Shown: positions 8,366-18,664, counted from the stretch's first letter. The stretch: 64,000 nt of DNA from Suicoccus acidiformans (GCF_003546865.1 NZ_CP023434.1:868001-932000); one strand, 5' to 3'. The notes: generated from the letters alone by a model not told the origin. Program-made: numbers and translations.

Positions 8366-9985
8366 TTGAATTCTAGAACGAAATTTATTGCTAAACAACG
8401 TCTGAATGCAAAGTATGATTTAAGGAAAACTGTAATGAAGAAGGTCAATACGGGCTTGGTGTTCTTTGCGACTGGGGCTGTAATTAGTCAAGTCCAAGCT
8501 GAATATGCACCTGTAACAGTTCAAGCACAAACGACTGGGACGAAGCAATCACAATTTCTGAACTTGATTTCAGGCTATGCTACTGACATTGCAGCCAAGA
8601 ATGATTTGTATGCATCGGTCATGATTGCTCAAGCGGCTCTTGAATCTGGTTGGGGAAGCAGTACGCTTTCTCAAGCACCGAACTATAACCTATTTGGTAT
8701 TAAGGGTGCTTATAATGGCCAAAGTGTGCGTAAAAATACCTTGGAAGACGATGGCTCAGGGAATTACTACAGTATCCAAGATAATTTCAAACGTTACAAT
8801 CATTACGGTGAGTCACTTGAAGATTATGCAGGAACTTTGACCGGTTATAATGATGATAATAGCTGGCGTGCGAAGTATTATGCGGGTGCACGTCGTTCAA
8901 ATACGAACAGCTATAAGGATGCAACAGCGCACTTAACAGGCCGTTACGCTACAGATACAAGCTATGCGTCTAAATTAAATCGTATCATCGAAGAGAACAA
9001 CTTAACTCGCTTCGACGTTGCCGGCGTGCCGAACACAGCAGTTCGCTCAAGCACACAAACACAAACAACAAAGGATATGGTCTCAACCCCAACACCTTCA
9101 GCTTCAAGTGCTGGTAGTTACACTGTGCAAAAAGGGGACACCCTATACAGCATCGCTCGTCGCAACGGCTTGAGCGCTAACAAACTAATCGCAGATAATG
9201 GCGGTTCAACGTTAATCAAAGTCGGGCAAAATATTAACTTTGGCACAGCAACTGACAGTAACACAGTAGCTACCGCAAGTCCAGCTGCAGCGACAATGGC
9301 ATCAACAAGCACTGAGTCTTCTGAATCAGCAACACGTGCAAGCGCGCCTGCTGCGACAACTGCTGGCAGTTATACTGTTCAAAGAGGCGACACGCTTTAC
9401 AGTATTGCTCGTCGCAACGGGTTAAACGTGAATGATTTAATCGCAGCCAATGGTGGAACGAGCTTGATTAAAGCTGGCCAAACATTGAACTTAAGTGGAG
9501 CAAGCTCAGTGAGCACCCCAGCTCCAGCTAGCCAAGCAGTCGAAGCGCCTGCTTCAGTCGAAGCGCCTGCTTCAGCCGAAGCGTCCGGTAATGCTTACGC
9601 AGTCCAAGCTGGCGACACGCTTTACAGCATCTCTCGTCGCACTGGCGCAGACTTAAATACATTAATCGCTCAGAATGGTGGCTCAACCTTAATTACAGTT
9701 GGCCAAACGTTGAACTTAAGTGGAGCAAGCTCAGTGAGCACCCCAGCTCCAGCTAGCCAAGTAGTCGAAGCATCTGAAGCAGTTACATCTGATCCAGTAC
9801 AAGCAGAATCTGTAGTTGCAAGCCCAGCACCTGCTTCAACGGAAGCTGTCGGCAATGCTTACGCAGTCCAAGCTGGCGACACGCTTTACAGCATCTCTCG
9901 TCGCACTGGCGCAGACTTAGACACATTAATCGCTCAGAATGGTGGCTCAACCTTAATTACAGTTGGCCAAACCATCCAATACTAA
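8366..9985 (+). CDS. Secreted LysM N-acetylglucosaminidase (autolysin)
   Basis: This 539-residue secreted enzyme is predicted to cleave peptidoglycan glycan strands during growth and division. A long signal region (to about residue 48, ending VQAEYA) is followed by a GH73 glucosaminidase domain at about 62-215 with the acidic AALESGWGSS motif and NLFGIKG. Four LysM modules, each GDTLYSI(A/S)RR..., begin near residues 250, 334, 409 and 497, joined by Ala/Ser/Thr/Pro-rich linkers. I chose TTG at 8366 because GGAGG lies 8 nt upstream; an upstream in-frame ATG at 8351 overlaps that site. LysM 3 and 4 are almost identical in DNA, pointing to recent duplication. It has its own terminator. Confidence 0.93.
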   Translation: MNSRTKFIAKQRLNAKYDLRKTVMKKVNTGLVFFATGAVISQVQAEYAPVTVQAQTTGTKQSQFLNLISGYATDIAAKNDLYASVMIAQAALESGWGSSTLSQAPNYNLFGIKGAYNGQSVRKNTLEDDGSGNYYSIQDNFKRYNHYGESLEDYAGTLTGYNDDNSWRAKYYAGARRSNTNSYKDATAHLTGRYATDTSYASKLNRIIEENNLTRFDVAGVPNTAVRSSTQTQTTKDMVSTPTPSASSAGSYTVQKGDTLYSIARRNGLSANKLIADNGGSTLIKVGQNINFGTATDSNTVATASPAAATMASTSTESSESATRASAPAATTAGSYTVQRGDTLYSIARRNGLNVNDLIAANGGTSLIKAGQTLNLSGASSVSTPAPASQAVEAPASVEAPASAEASGNAYAVQAGDTLYSISRRTGADLNTLIAQNGGSTLITVGQTLNLSGASSVSTPAPASQVVEASEAVTSDPVQAESVVASPAPASTEAVGNAYAVQAGDTLYSISRRTGADLDTLIAQNGGSTLITVGQTIQY

Positions 9986-9999
9986 TATTTCCCAGCCGA

Positions 10000-10026
10000 A
10001 ACCAACCTGCACGGGTTGGTTTTTTC
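10000..10026 (+). terminator. Rho-independent terminator of the autolysin gene
   Basis: AACCAACC, TGCACG loop, GGTTGGTT followed by a T-run; 14 bp after the stop codon. Confidence 0.9.
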
Positions 10027-10300
10027 ATTTTGTCATCTTTTAATTTTTGGCGAGCTTAAGTCGCTTTAGTGTTTCAATAGTTATATTCGGACCCCATTTC
10101 GCATAGAAACATAGAAGCTCTTCAAGCCACACCACATCTACACACTCCAACATGTCGTTTCTGCATTAACCGCTCTGTTATCCCCAAGACCCAGCTACAC
10201 TTCCTGACGACCCAGTGACGAATCTAGGACGAGCGTTCACGCCGACTTCATCCTAATTTCTTCTAACCAGCGTTTCAAGCCACTTAATCGATACAAAAGC
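10027..10300. other. Intergenic region, nothing recognised
   Basis: About 270 bp between the autolysin terminator and the leuS promoter. I saw no open frame, no T-box motif (no TGGNACC-type element) and no repeat. Confidence 0.5.
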
Positions 10301-10329
10301 TTAAACAATCCGCATTTTTATGCTAGAAT
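10301..10329 (+). promoter_or_regulatory. Promoter of leuS
   Basis: A weak -35 TTAAAC (10301), a 17-bp spacer and an extended -10 TGCTAGAAT (TAGAAT at 10324-10329). The leader to the ATG at 10364 is only about 30 nt, leaving no room for a T-box leader, which is unusual because leuS is often T-box controlled in Firmicutes. Confidence 0.65.
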
Positions 10330-10363
10330 AGGGACTAACGATACTATTTTATGGAGGTTGACA

Positions 10364-12778
10364 ATGGCATTTAATCATCACGAAATCGAACCCAAATGGC
10401 AACAATATTGGGATGAGCACCATACATTCAAGACAGAAAACCGTGGCAAGGGCCACCCGAAATATTATGTCCTTGACATGTTCCCGTATCCGTCTGGTCA
10501 AGGCTTACATGTAGGTCATCCGAAAGGCTACACGGCAACGGATATTGTTGCACGTATGAAACGTGCCCAAGGCTATGATGTCTTGCATCCAATGGGTTGG
10601 GACGCTTTTGGCTTACCGGCGGAACAATATGCATTAGATACAGGTAACGACCCAGCTGACTTTACCCAGGAGAATATTCAGAACTTCAAACGTCAAATTA
10701 AGTCGCTCGGCTTCAGTTATGACTGGGAGCGTGAAATAGATACAACCGATCCAGACTACTACAAGTGGACGCAGTGGATTTTTACGAAGCTTTTTGAGAA
10801 GGGCTTGGCTTACCAGGATGATGTGATGGTTAATTGGTGCCCGGCTTTAGGAACGGTGCTGGCTAATGAGGAAGTTATTAACGGTGTATCTGAGCGGGGC
10901 GGTTACCCAGTGTATCGTCGTCCGATGAGGCAGTGGGTACTGAAGATTACGGCCTACGCTGATCGTCTACTGAAAGATTTGGATGATCTGGATTGGCCGG
11001 ATAGTGTCAAAGAGATGCAAAGAAACTGGATTGGCAAATCTGAAGGTGCTATCATCAAATTCTCGGTCGAAGGCACAGATATAGTGCTTGAGTCCTACAC
11101 AACCCGTCCGGACACCTTGTTCGGCTCGAGTTACATTGTTGTTGCGCCAGAATCTGAGCTTGTTCAAGCCATTACAAGCCCCGATCAAAAAGCTGCCGTC
11201 GATGCTTATATCGAAGAAGTAGCTACTAAGAGCGAATTAGAGCGCACAAGCCTGAATAAAGATAAAACCGGCGTTTTTACAGGTGCTTACGCCATTAACC
11301 CAGCCACCCAAGAACCAATTCCAGTGTGGATTGCGGACTACGTTATTGCTTCTTACGGAACCGGTGTTGTTATGGGTTCACCGGCTCATGATGAGCGTGA
11401 CTTTGAGTTCGCTATGAAGTATGACTTGGCTATTACACCGGTAATTCAAGGGCCGGACAATGAAATTCCATATTTCGGTGAGGGGCCGATTATTAATTCT
11501 GACTTCTTGAACGGTATGAGTGTTGCTGAAGGCATTACGGCCATGATTGACTGGTTGGAAGCGAATGGCCACGGCGAACGCAGGATTAATTACCGCCTGC
11601 GGGATTGGATTTTCTCACGTCAACGCTATTGGGGTGAACCGATTCCAGTGATTCATTGGGAAGACGGCACGACGACTGCGGTACCGGAAGCAGACTTGCC
11701 TGTCCGCTTACCGAAAACCGATCATATTCATCCAAGTGGGACCGGTGAGTCGCCACTAGCTAACATTGACGAATGGGTAAACGTCACCGATCCAGAAACG
11801 GGCATGAAAGGACGTCGCGAGACGAATACTATGCCTCAGTGGGCAGGTAGTTCTTGGTACTTCTTGCGATACATGGATCCGCATAATGATGATGCTCTCG
11901 TTAGTGAAGCAGCCATTGAGAAGTGGGGCAATGTGGACTTATATATCGGAGGAGCCGAGCATGCGGTGCTCCATTTATTATACGCCCGTTTCTGGCATAA
12001 ATTCCTTTATGATTTAGGTGTAGTAAACACGAAAGAGCCTTTCCAACGCCTCTTCAATCAAGGTATGATTCTAGGCTCCAATAATGAGAAGATGTCTAAG
12101 TCAAAAGGCAACGTCGTCAACCCAGATGATGTAGTCAATGAGTACGGGGCAGATACCCTTCGCCTATACGAAATGTTCATGGGACCTTTGGACGCATCCA
12201 TTGCTTGGAGCGAAGAAGGACTCGAAGGGAGCCGCCGTTTCCTAGACCGCGTCTGGCGTTTATATGTAGACGAAGCAGGTAATATCCGGGATACCATTCA
12301 AGACCAAGGCAATACCAACTTAACTCAAGTCTACCACCAAACCGTCAAGAAAGTGACCGAAGACCTCGACGCCTTGCACTTCAATACGGCTATTTCACAA
12401 TTGATGATCTTCCTTAACGAAGCGCGCAGTGCCAAAGTCTTCCCGCGTGAATACGCTGAAGGTTACTTGCAACTCTTGGCCCCAATTGCACCTCATATGA
12501 GTGAGGAAATTTGGGCGAAGATGGGTCACGATGCATCTATTACCTTGAAAGCATGGCCAAGCTTCGATGAAACCAAGACGGTGGCAGAAGAAGTCGAAAT
12601 TGTTGTACAAATTAATGGAAAAGTACGCGCCAAAGCAATGGTTGCAGTAGATATGGCCCAAGACGAGATGGAAGCCATTGCATTGGACTTGGCAGAAATT
12701 AAAACCGGCTTAGAAGGCTTAACGGTGCGTAAAGTCATTGCAGTGCCAAATCGCCTGGTAAATATCGTAGCGAATTAA
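10364..12778 (+). CDS. leuS: Leucyl-tRNA synthetase LeuS
   Basis: This 804-residue class I aminoacyl-tRNA synthetase charges tRNA-Leu. It has the HIGH-type motif HVGHPKGY near residue 49, the WCP zinc-site remnant, an inserted CP1 editing domain ([18 protein letters not shown] and the [16 protein letters not shown] loop), and the KMSKS motif [15 protein letters not shown] near residue 576. Length is normal for bacterial LeuRS. ATG at 10364 follows GGAGG by 6 nt; an in-frame TTG at 10358 abuts the site and is less likely. The following flippase and pseudouridine synthase form a neighbourhood often seen in Lactobacillales. Confidence 0.98.
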   Translation: MAFNHHEIEPKWQQYWDEHHTFKTENRGKGHPKYYVLDMFPYPSGQGLHVGHPKGYTATDIVARMKRAQGYDVLHPMGWDAFGLPAEQYALDTGNDPADFTQENIQNFKRQIKSLGFSYDWEREIDTTDPDYYKWTQWIFTKLFEKGLAYQDDVMVNWCPALGTVLANEEVINGVSERGGYPVYRRPMRQWVLKITAYADRLLKDLDDLDWPDSVKEMQRNWIGKSEGAIIKFSVEGTDIVLESYTTRPDTLFGSSYIVVAPESELVQAITSPDQKAAVDAYIEEVATKSELERTSLNKDKTGVFTGAYAINPATQEPIPVWIADYVIASYGTGVVMGSPAHDERDFEFAMKYDLAITPVIQGPDNEIPYFGEGPIINSDFLNGMSVAEGITAMIDWLEANGHGERRINYRLRDWIFSRQRYWGEPIPVIHWEDGTTTAVPEADLPVRLPKTDHIHPSGTGESPLANIDEWVNVTDPETGMKGRRETNTMPQWAGSSWYFLRYMDPHNDDALVSEAAIEKWGNVDLYIGGAEHAVLHLLYARFWHKFLYDLGVVNTKEPFQRLFNQGMILGSNNEKMSKSKGNVVNPDDVVNEYGADTLRLYEMFMGPLDASIAWSEEGLEGSRRFLDRVWRLYVDEAGNIRDTIQDQGNTNLTQVYHQTVKKVTEDLDALHFNTAISQLMIFLNEARSAKVFPREYAEGYLQLLAPIAPHMSEEIWAKMGHDASITLKAWPSFDETKTVAEEVEIVVQINGKVRAKAMVAVDMAQDEMEAIALDLAEIKTGLEGLTVRKVIAVPNRLVNIVAN

Positions 12779-12789
12779 TGATTTAAACA

Positions 12790-12980
12790 GCTAGGGTGGT
12801 GAAGTGCGACACTCTAGTCATGGTGGGAATACTTCCAGCTACCTTTCGTGGTAGCTTGGGAATCCGCCTGGCTATGGCTAAGATGCTAAGGCACATTTCA
12901 GCCACGGGCTGTAACAGAACTTGGTGCGTGAATCCTGAATTTCAGGCAACCTAAGCTCAGCGACCGGTGGGAAGCATTTA
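12790..12980 (+). ncRNA. Candidate structured RNA or leader between leuS and the flippase gene
   Basis: Several consecutive hairpins lie in about 190 nt: CTAGGGTG with CACTCTAG (12791-12818), CCAGCTACC with GGTAGCTTGG, GCCT with AGGC, CAGCC-ACG-GGCTG, and CCTGAA-T-TTCAGG nested inside CTTGGT...ACCTAAG. There is no coding potential and GC is higher than in nearby gaps. I compared it with the TPP, FMN, SAM, lysine, cobalamin, c-di-AMP, M-box, T-box, RNase P, SRP and tmRNA consensus sequences as I remember them and found no match. It could be a leader regulating the gene at 13031 or an independent small RNA. Confidence 0.35.
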
Positions 12981-13030
12981 GTAAAGATGAGACAGTTAAG
13001 TAGAATTTAAGGACAATAGGAGGTGCTGGT

Positions 13031-15880
13031 TTGAATAAGACATCGTCCAACGAACCAAAGCAACCAAATAAGCAAGATAAATATCGTCAGAGTTTTGATG
13101 AAACGCGGCGAATTGATAGGCGTGATTTAGAGACGCATCGGCAGAAAAATCGAGGTTCCACTCAGCGGTCGGACTTCGACCAAATTTACTTCGATCTGGA
13201 GGATTTGGATCCGATGTCTAGTTATAATGAATTTGACAGGAGCGACGATGGATTGTCCTTTGTAGACCGTGTTCGCGCAACAGCAGGGGAGGCCAGTCAG
13301 AAGCTGAAAGCCCGCCGTGCCGAGCGCGATCGACAAAGAGAAGCCAAGGTCGAGCAGAAAGCGGCCGAACGCGAAGCTAAGGCTCAGCAAAAGGCAGCGG
13401 AACAGGAAATCCGTGAACGGCAAAAAGCGGCAGCACAAGCCGAGCGTGAGCGCCAAGCCGAAGAAGAAGCCCGTGAGCGGACGATTCAAGCCGAAGAAGA
13501 GGCCGTTCTCGCACGGAAACAGGCCGCTGAAGAAGCGGTGGCTGCGGCGGAGCGCGATCTTGAGGTGGCTGAAGCAGCTGCAGAGCGCGCTATGAAAGCA
13601 GCCCGCGCTGCTCAAGAGCGTGAGCGTCAGCTTCTGGCTGAAATAGAGACCTTACGCAAAGAACAGGCTGGTGAAGCAGCAACTGATTCTGATGTAGTGG
13701 CTGGCGCTGAGGCTGAAGAAGGCGGCGAAGTAGAGAGCTTGCGTAATCAAGCTGTTCAAGAAGCAGCAGACCGCAATCAGACCCGTGAAGTTGCTGCAGG
13801 TATTTCTGAAGAAGCAGATGAACAGGGTAATACGGCTGAAGCCACTGAAGTAGAATCATTAGCTAGCTCAGAGGACACAACCAACAAAGAATTCGCTGCT
13901 TCTTATAGCGCTGAAGCTACTAGGGAAGCCGCTTTGTCAGATGATTCTGATGAGTGTGTACATTTGATGAATCGCTTGATGCCGGATGAGAGGGTCGAGA
14001 AGGTTCGCGAGCAATTTTTCTTTCAACAGGATGATACAGATGTAGATGATGAGGTGACTCTCGATGAGCTCGAGGAGATTATCGGTTATGATGAGGATGA
14101 AATTGATGAATTAAGTGAGCAGATTACTTCCAAGACCCAGCGTTATGATGGTCCAATTCTGACCGACCAGGCCCTGCGTGAGTATGGTATTCGCCGAGAT
14201 ATCGAGAGCAAAAACCATGAAGACTTGGATTGGGATCCGGACCGCGATGAAGCCGAAGAAGACGGTGATTCGGTCGTAAGTGGAGCGGCCTGGCTGACTG
14301 TCGGAAATATTATCTCCCGGGTGCTGGGAGCACTCTACGTCATTCCTTGGGCAACGTGGCTTGGGGATGCCTATACGGAAGCTAATGTACTCTATAGTGT
14401 GGGCTACAAGCCGTATTCTCTCTTCCTAGCGATTGCGACAGCTGGTTTCCCAAGTGCGATTGCCAAGCAAATGGCCTATTATCATTCCATGAAAGAGTAT
14501 CGGGTCGCTGACAAACTCTTCAAGAATAGTGCCATTATTATGGGCGTTACCGGCGCCTTCTCAGCCTTGCTGCTTTATGCATTGGCGCCGTTTCTGGCGG
14601 TTAATTCCGCAACTAATGACCCCGGCGCTGCCATTCTAGTGATTCGCTCATTAGCGCCTGCACTCTTAATCTTGCCAATTATGAGTCTTTTGCGGGGGTA
14701 TTTCCAAGGCTTTAGCGATATGAAGCCAACCGCTGTTTCGCAAATTATTGAACAAGTCATGCGCGTTGTCTATCTATTAGTTGCAACCTATGCAATTATG
14801 CAGATATTAACCGGCAACGTGACCGATGCCGTGGTGCATTCAACTTTTGCTGCCTTTGTCGGCGCATTGGCGTCACTCATTTACTTATTGGTTATCTACT
14901 TGCGCCGTCAACCAGTAATCCAGCAACTCAAGTTGCGTTCCCTTGACCGTGTCGAAGTTGATTTTAAAGCCAGTATTAAGATAATGGTCATTGATAGCGT
15001 GCCTTTTATCCTACTGGGATCTGGGATTATTATTGCCCAATTAGTAGACACTTACAGCTTCCGTCAAATTTTGGAAGCAACAAGTATCTTGTTGACTTCT
15101 GAAATTAGTGAAATGTATGGAACCATCAGCTTAGACGTGGATAAATTATCGATGATTATCGTTTCTCTAGCCGTGTCCTTGGCGACCGCCTTAGTGCCAA
15201 CTGTGACCAAATATTTCGCCAATCGCGATATTAAAGGAACGAGCCAATTGGTCACCCGAATTATGGAGATGTTCACCTTGATTATGCTACCAGCTGCCTT
15301 GGGCATGGCTGCCATTGCGGATAATGTGTACACCTTCTTCTACCCAACTGGTAGCCTGCACGGTCCAGCTTACTTGGTGACGGCGTCCCTGACGGCGATC
15401 GTGCTTGGTCTGTATACCGTTCTATCGACTATTCTACAGTCCATGAACTTCCGCCGAGCCGCTGTTCGTTTCCTAGTCGTTGGTCTTCTTGTTAAGCTAG
15501 TGCTACAATTCCCATTCGTCGCCCTATGGAAAGGGCACGGCGCCTTGCTGTCAACCGGTGTTGCCTTCTTAGCCACTTCCGTGTTCAGCTGGATTAAACT
15601 CAAACGCGAACTCGACTTTGACCATCACTACTTACGTAGAGAATTAGGCAAAATAGTAATCGCCGCCATTATTATGGGAATTGTTGCCTTCATGTGGAAC
15701 AACGTTCTCAACGCCTTATTCGGACCGGTTGGACGCATGTTAACTCTGGTGAAGATTCTACTCGTCGTCTTAATGGCTGTTCTGATCTACGCGATTATTC
15801 TGGGGCTTTTTGGCAAATTAGAACTTATCTTGGGAGACCGTTATAAAGAGCTCCAAGAAGAAATGAAAATCTTGCCATGA
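13031..15880 (+). CDS. murJ: MurJ/YtgP-like flippase with long charged N-terminal extension
   Basis: The C-terminal half (about residues 413-949) is a MOP-superfamily flippase starting SGAAWLTVGNIISRVLGALY, with 14 or so membrane segments, most like YtgP/MurJ, which moves lipid II across the membrane for peptidoglycan synthesis. The first 412 residues are unusual: a basic start, a long Arg/Glu/Ala coiled coil (about 80-210, repeats of QKAAEREAKAQQKAAEQE type), then an acidic Glu/Asp-rich region. Typical YtgP is about 540 residues. The TTG start has AGGAGGT 6 nt upstream. The stop overlaps the next gene's ATG, so the two are co-translated. MurJ rather than another polysaccharide flippase is inferred from context. 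Confidence 0.8.
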   Translation: MNKTSSNEPKQPNKQDKYRQSFDETRRIDRRDLETHRQKNRGSTQRSDFDQIYFDLEDLDPMSSYNEFDRSDDGLSFVDRVRATAGEASQKLKARRAERDRQREAKVEQKAAEREAKAQQKAAEQEIRERQKAAAQAERERQAEEEARERTIQAEEEAVLARKQAAEEAVAAAERDLEVAEAAAERAMKAARAAQERERQLLAEIETLRKEQAGEAATDSDVVAGAEAEEGGEVESLRNQAVQEAADRNQTREVAAGISEEADEQGNTAEATEVESLASSEDTTNKEFAASYSAEATREAALSDDSDECVHLMNRLMPDERVEKVREQFFFQQDDTDVDDEVTLDELEEIIGYDEDEIDELSEQITSKTQRYDGPILTDQALREYGIRRDIESKNHEDLDWDPDRDEAEEDGDSVVSGAAWLTVGNIISRVLGALYVIPWATWLGDAYTEANVLYSVGYKPYSLFLAIATAGFPSAIAKQMAYYHSMKEYRVADKLFKNSAIIMGVTGAFSALLLYALAPFLAVNSATNDPGAAILVIRSLAPALLILPIMSLLRGYFQGFSDMKPTAVSQIIEQVMRVVYLLVATYAIMQILTGNVTDAVVHSTFAAFVGALASLIYLLVIYLRRQPVIQQLKLRSLDRVEVDFKASIKIMVIDSVPFILLGSGIIIAQLVDTYSFRQILEATSILLTSEISEMYGTISLDVDKLSMIIVSLAVSLATALVPTVTKYFANRDIKGTSQLVTRIMEMFTLIMLPAALGMAAIADNVYTFFYPTGSLHGPAYLVTASLTAIVLGLYTVLSTILQSMNFRRAAVRFLVVGLLVKLVLQFPFVALWKGHGALLSTGVAFLATSVFSWIKLKRELDFDHHYLRRELGKIVIAAIIMGIVAFMWNNVLNALFGPVGRMLTLVKILLVVLMAVLIYAIILGLFGKLELILGDRYKELQEEMKILP

Positions 15881-16596
15881 TGCGACTGGATAAACTCTTA
15901 GCCCATGCAGGCTACGGTAGCCGTAAAGACGTCAAGAAATTAATCACCAGCGGACATATCGCTATTAACGGCGAAACATGCACCAAAGTTGGCCAAAACG
16001 TCGACCCGGATACCGACCAGGTAACCTACCTTGGCGAACCCGTCAACTATCAAGAATACTATTATATTATGCTTAACAAACCCGACGGCATCGTCTCCGC
16101 TACCGAAGACCGCGAATACGAAACCGTCATCGACTGGGTCGAATTGGACTACGCCCACGTAGACCTCTTCCCCGTCGGCAGACTCGACATCGACACGATT
16201 GGCTTACTGCTCTTAACCAATGACGGCCAACTCGCGCACCGACTTACGTCTCCGCGCCACGCCGTCCCTAAGCGCTACGCCGCGATTGTTGAAGGCGAAA
16301 TCACCGCCGAGGCCATCGACCAATTTGCGGCCGGCCTCGACCTTGGTGATTTTACCAGTCAGCCCGCTGAATTGATTGTATTAAGCTATGACGCAGAAAG
16401 TGATACGAGTCGTATCGAAGTCGTCATTACCGAAGGCAAATACCACCAAGTCAAGCGCATGTTCGAAGCTGTCGACTCGCAAGTTCTCGCCCTGCAAAGA
16501 CTAGCCATGGGTCCTTTGGAATTGGACCCAGACCTTGAACTCGGTGAGTACCGCGAACTCACCCCAGCAGAAGTTGCCGCACTTCAAGCCTTGTAA
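15877..16596 (+). CDS. RsuA/RluB-family 16S/23S rRNA pseudouridine synthase
   Basis: This 239-residue enzyme isomerises a uridine in rRNA to pseudouridine. An N-terminal S4 RNA-binding domain (MRLDKLLAHAGYGSRKDVKKLI) is followed by the catalytic core with GRLDIDTIGLLLLTNDG, where the Asp of GRLD is the nucleophile, then RYAAIVEG and EGKYHQVKRMFEA. The short length and KYHQVKRMF fit RsuA (16S position 516) somewhat better than RluB. ATG overlaps the flippase stop in ATGA; a second ATG at 15880 is equally possible. A strong terminator follows. Confidence 0.93.
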   Translation: MMRLDKLLAHAGYGSRKDVKKLITSGHIAINGETCTKVGQNVDPDTDQVTYLGEPVNYQEYYYIMLNKPDGIVSATEDREYETVIDWVELDYAHVDLFPVGRLDIDTIGLLLLTNDGQLAHRLTSPRHAVPKRYAAIVEGEITAEAIDQFAAGLDLGDFTSQPAELIVLSYDAESDTSRIEVVITEGKYHQVKRMFEAVDSQVLALQRLAMGPLELDPDLELGEYRELTPAEVAALQAL

Positions 16597-16609
16597 AGCA
16601 TATAAAACG

Positions 16610-16646
16610 AAACCCCCAGCTCCTTTGATTGAGCTGGGGGTTTGGT
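16610..16646. terminator. Strong bidirectional terminator
   Basis: AAACCCCCAGCTC pairs perfectly with GAGCTGGGGGTTT around an 8-base loop; A-rich before and T-containing after. It ends the flippase-rsuA operon. Confidence 0.9.
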
Positions 16647-16667
16647 GTTTGGGTCTATAAGATCATT

Positions 16668-18660
16668 GAGCTAGTGTGTATGGAAGTGACTTATATGGTT
16701 GATGTGATAGTGTGTAAGCCGACGACCATGTCCCGTGCATGTTCGCGGAAGTAGGCTCTATAGTTCTGATGATCCTATTTAATCAGAAATTGTGTTAGGA
16801 AGTGCAGTTGCTACCAAAGTGTAGATGGTGTTACAAACTTGAGTTTGAGCTTCCTTGACTATCCTGGTGGAGTTCTACCACGATAGTCAACAGCCCTTTC
16901 ACTTACGTGGTAGGCTTGCACCACGCAAGTCAGAAAGGGAATGAGTTACGTGGTAGAGCTGTACCACGCTAGTCCGAAGGGATTTGACTTACCTGGTAAA
17001 TTCTACCACGCAAGTCACTTCTCGATACAGATAGGAAATCGGTCCCTTTTAACAAAAAGAGCTGCAACTTTTCATCTTTCAGCACAATTGCTGAGCAAAT
17101 AAGTTACACTTGCAGCGTTAGGAGCACCTACAAGAGCCAAACACTTTCTCCGGATCAAATAAAGGTTGATGCCACGGTCAGCCCGTGGCTTCCTTATTTA
17201 AATTATAAACTGAGTTTCGCACCGCAGTTGCTACCAAAGTGTAGATGGTGTTACAAACTTGAGTTTGACCTTCCTTGACTATCCTGGTAGATCTCCACCA
17301 CGCTAGTCAACAGTCCTTTCACTTACGTGGTAGGCTTGCACCACGCAAGTCAGAAGGGGAATGAGTTACGTGGTAGACTTGTACCACGCTAGTCCGACGG
17401 GATTTGACTTACCTGGTAAATTCTACCACGCAAGTCACTTCTCGATACAGATAGGAAAAGCGGTCCATACTACAAAAAGCTGCAACTTTTCATCTCTCAG
17501 CACAATTGCTGAGCAAATAAGTTACACTTAGCACCTCCAAGAGCCAAAGACTCTCTCCGGATCAAATAAAGGTTGATGCCACGGGCAGCCGTGGCTTCCT
17601 TATTTAAATTATAAACTGAGTTTCGCACCGCAGTTGCTACCAAAGTGTAGATGGTGTTACAAACTTGAGTTTGACCTTCCTTGACTATCGTGGTAGATCT
17701 CCACCACGCTAGTCAACAGCCCTTTCACTTACGTGGTAGGCTTGCACCACGCAAGTCACTTCTCGATACAGATAGGAAAATCGGTCCATACCAACAAAAA
17801 GAGCTGCAACTTTTCATCTTTCAGCACAATTGCTGAGCAAATAAGTAACACTTGCAGTGTTAGGAGCACCTACAAGAGTCAAACACTCTCTCCGGATCAA
17901 ATAAAGGTTGATGCCACGGTCAGCCCGTGGCTTCCTTATTTAAATTATAAACTGAGTTTCGCACCGCAGTTGGTATCAAAGCGAAGAAGGCGCTACAAAC
18001 TTGAGTTTGACCTTCTTTGGCTATCGTGGTAAATCTCCACCACGCTAGTCAACAGCCCTTTCACTTACGTGGTAGGCTTGCACCACGCAAGTCAGAAGGG
18101 GAATGAGTTACGTGGTAGACCTGTACCACGCTAGTTTGAAGAGATTTGACTTACGTGGTAAATTCTACCACGCAAGTCACTTCTCGATACAGATAGGAAA
18201 ATCGGTCCATACCAACAAAAAGAGCTGCAACTTTTCATCTCTCAGCCTAATTGCTGAACAATAAGTTACTCTTGCAGCGTTAGGAGCACCTACAAGAGCC
18301 AAACACTCTCTCCGGATCAAATAAAGGTTGAAGCCACGGACAGCCCGTGGCTTCCTTATTTAAATTATAAACTGAGTTTCGCACCGCAGTTGGTACCAAA
18401 GTGTAGCTGGTGTTACAAACTTGAGTTTGACCTTCCTTGACTATCCTGGTAGATCTCCACCACGATAGTCAACCCCCCTTTCACTTACGTGGTATGCTTA
18501 CACCACGCAAGTCAGAAGGGGAATGAGTTACGTGGTAGACTTGTACCACGCTAGTTTGAAGGGATTTGACTTACCTGGTAAATTCTACCACGTAAGTCAC
18601 TTCTCGATACAGATAAGAAAATCGGTCCATACCAACAAAAAGAGCTGCAACTTTTCCCTC
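16668..18660 (+). repeat. Long palindrome array: five units of up to 420 bp
   Basis: A landmark CAGTTG(C/G)TA(C/T)CAAAG recurs at 16805, 17225, 17631, 17967 and 18387 (steps 420, 406, 336, 420). A full unit holds four palindromes with CTGGTA/CGTGGTA and TACCACG cores (for example 17275-17310, 17321-17350, 17363-17394, 17406-17436), with their TGGTA landmarks exactly 43 bp apart. It also holds CTCAGC-ACAATT-GCTGAG, a GCCACGG...CCGTGGC hairpin within AAATAAAGG...CCTTATTT, and a conserved CTCTCCGGATCAAATAAAGG stretch. Unit 3 lacks two palindromes. I count 18 palindromes. No gene is supported in 16.6-19.07 kb. Confidence 0.93.
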
Positions 18661-18664
18661 TATA

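Noticed and set aside
12790..12980. c-di-AMP (ydaO) or SAM-I riboswitch
   Set aside because: GTGAATCC and GGCAACC occur, but the other conserved blocks and their order do not fit either class.
17733..18032. 99-codon open frame in the repeat array (and similar ones at 60753 and 61465)
   Set aside because: These frames are translations of the palindromic repeats; they lack ribosome-binding sites and recur only because the DNA repeats.
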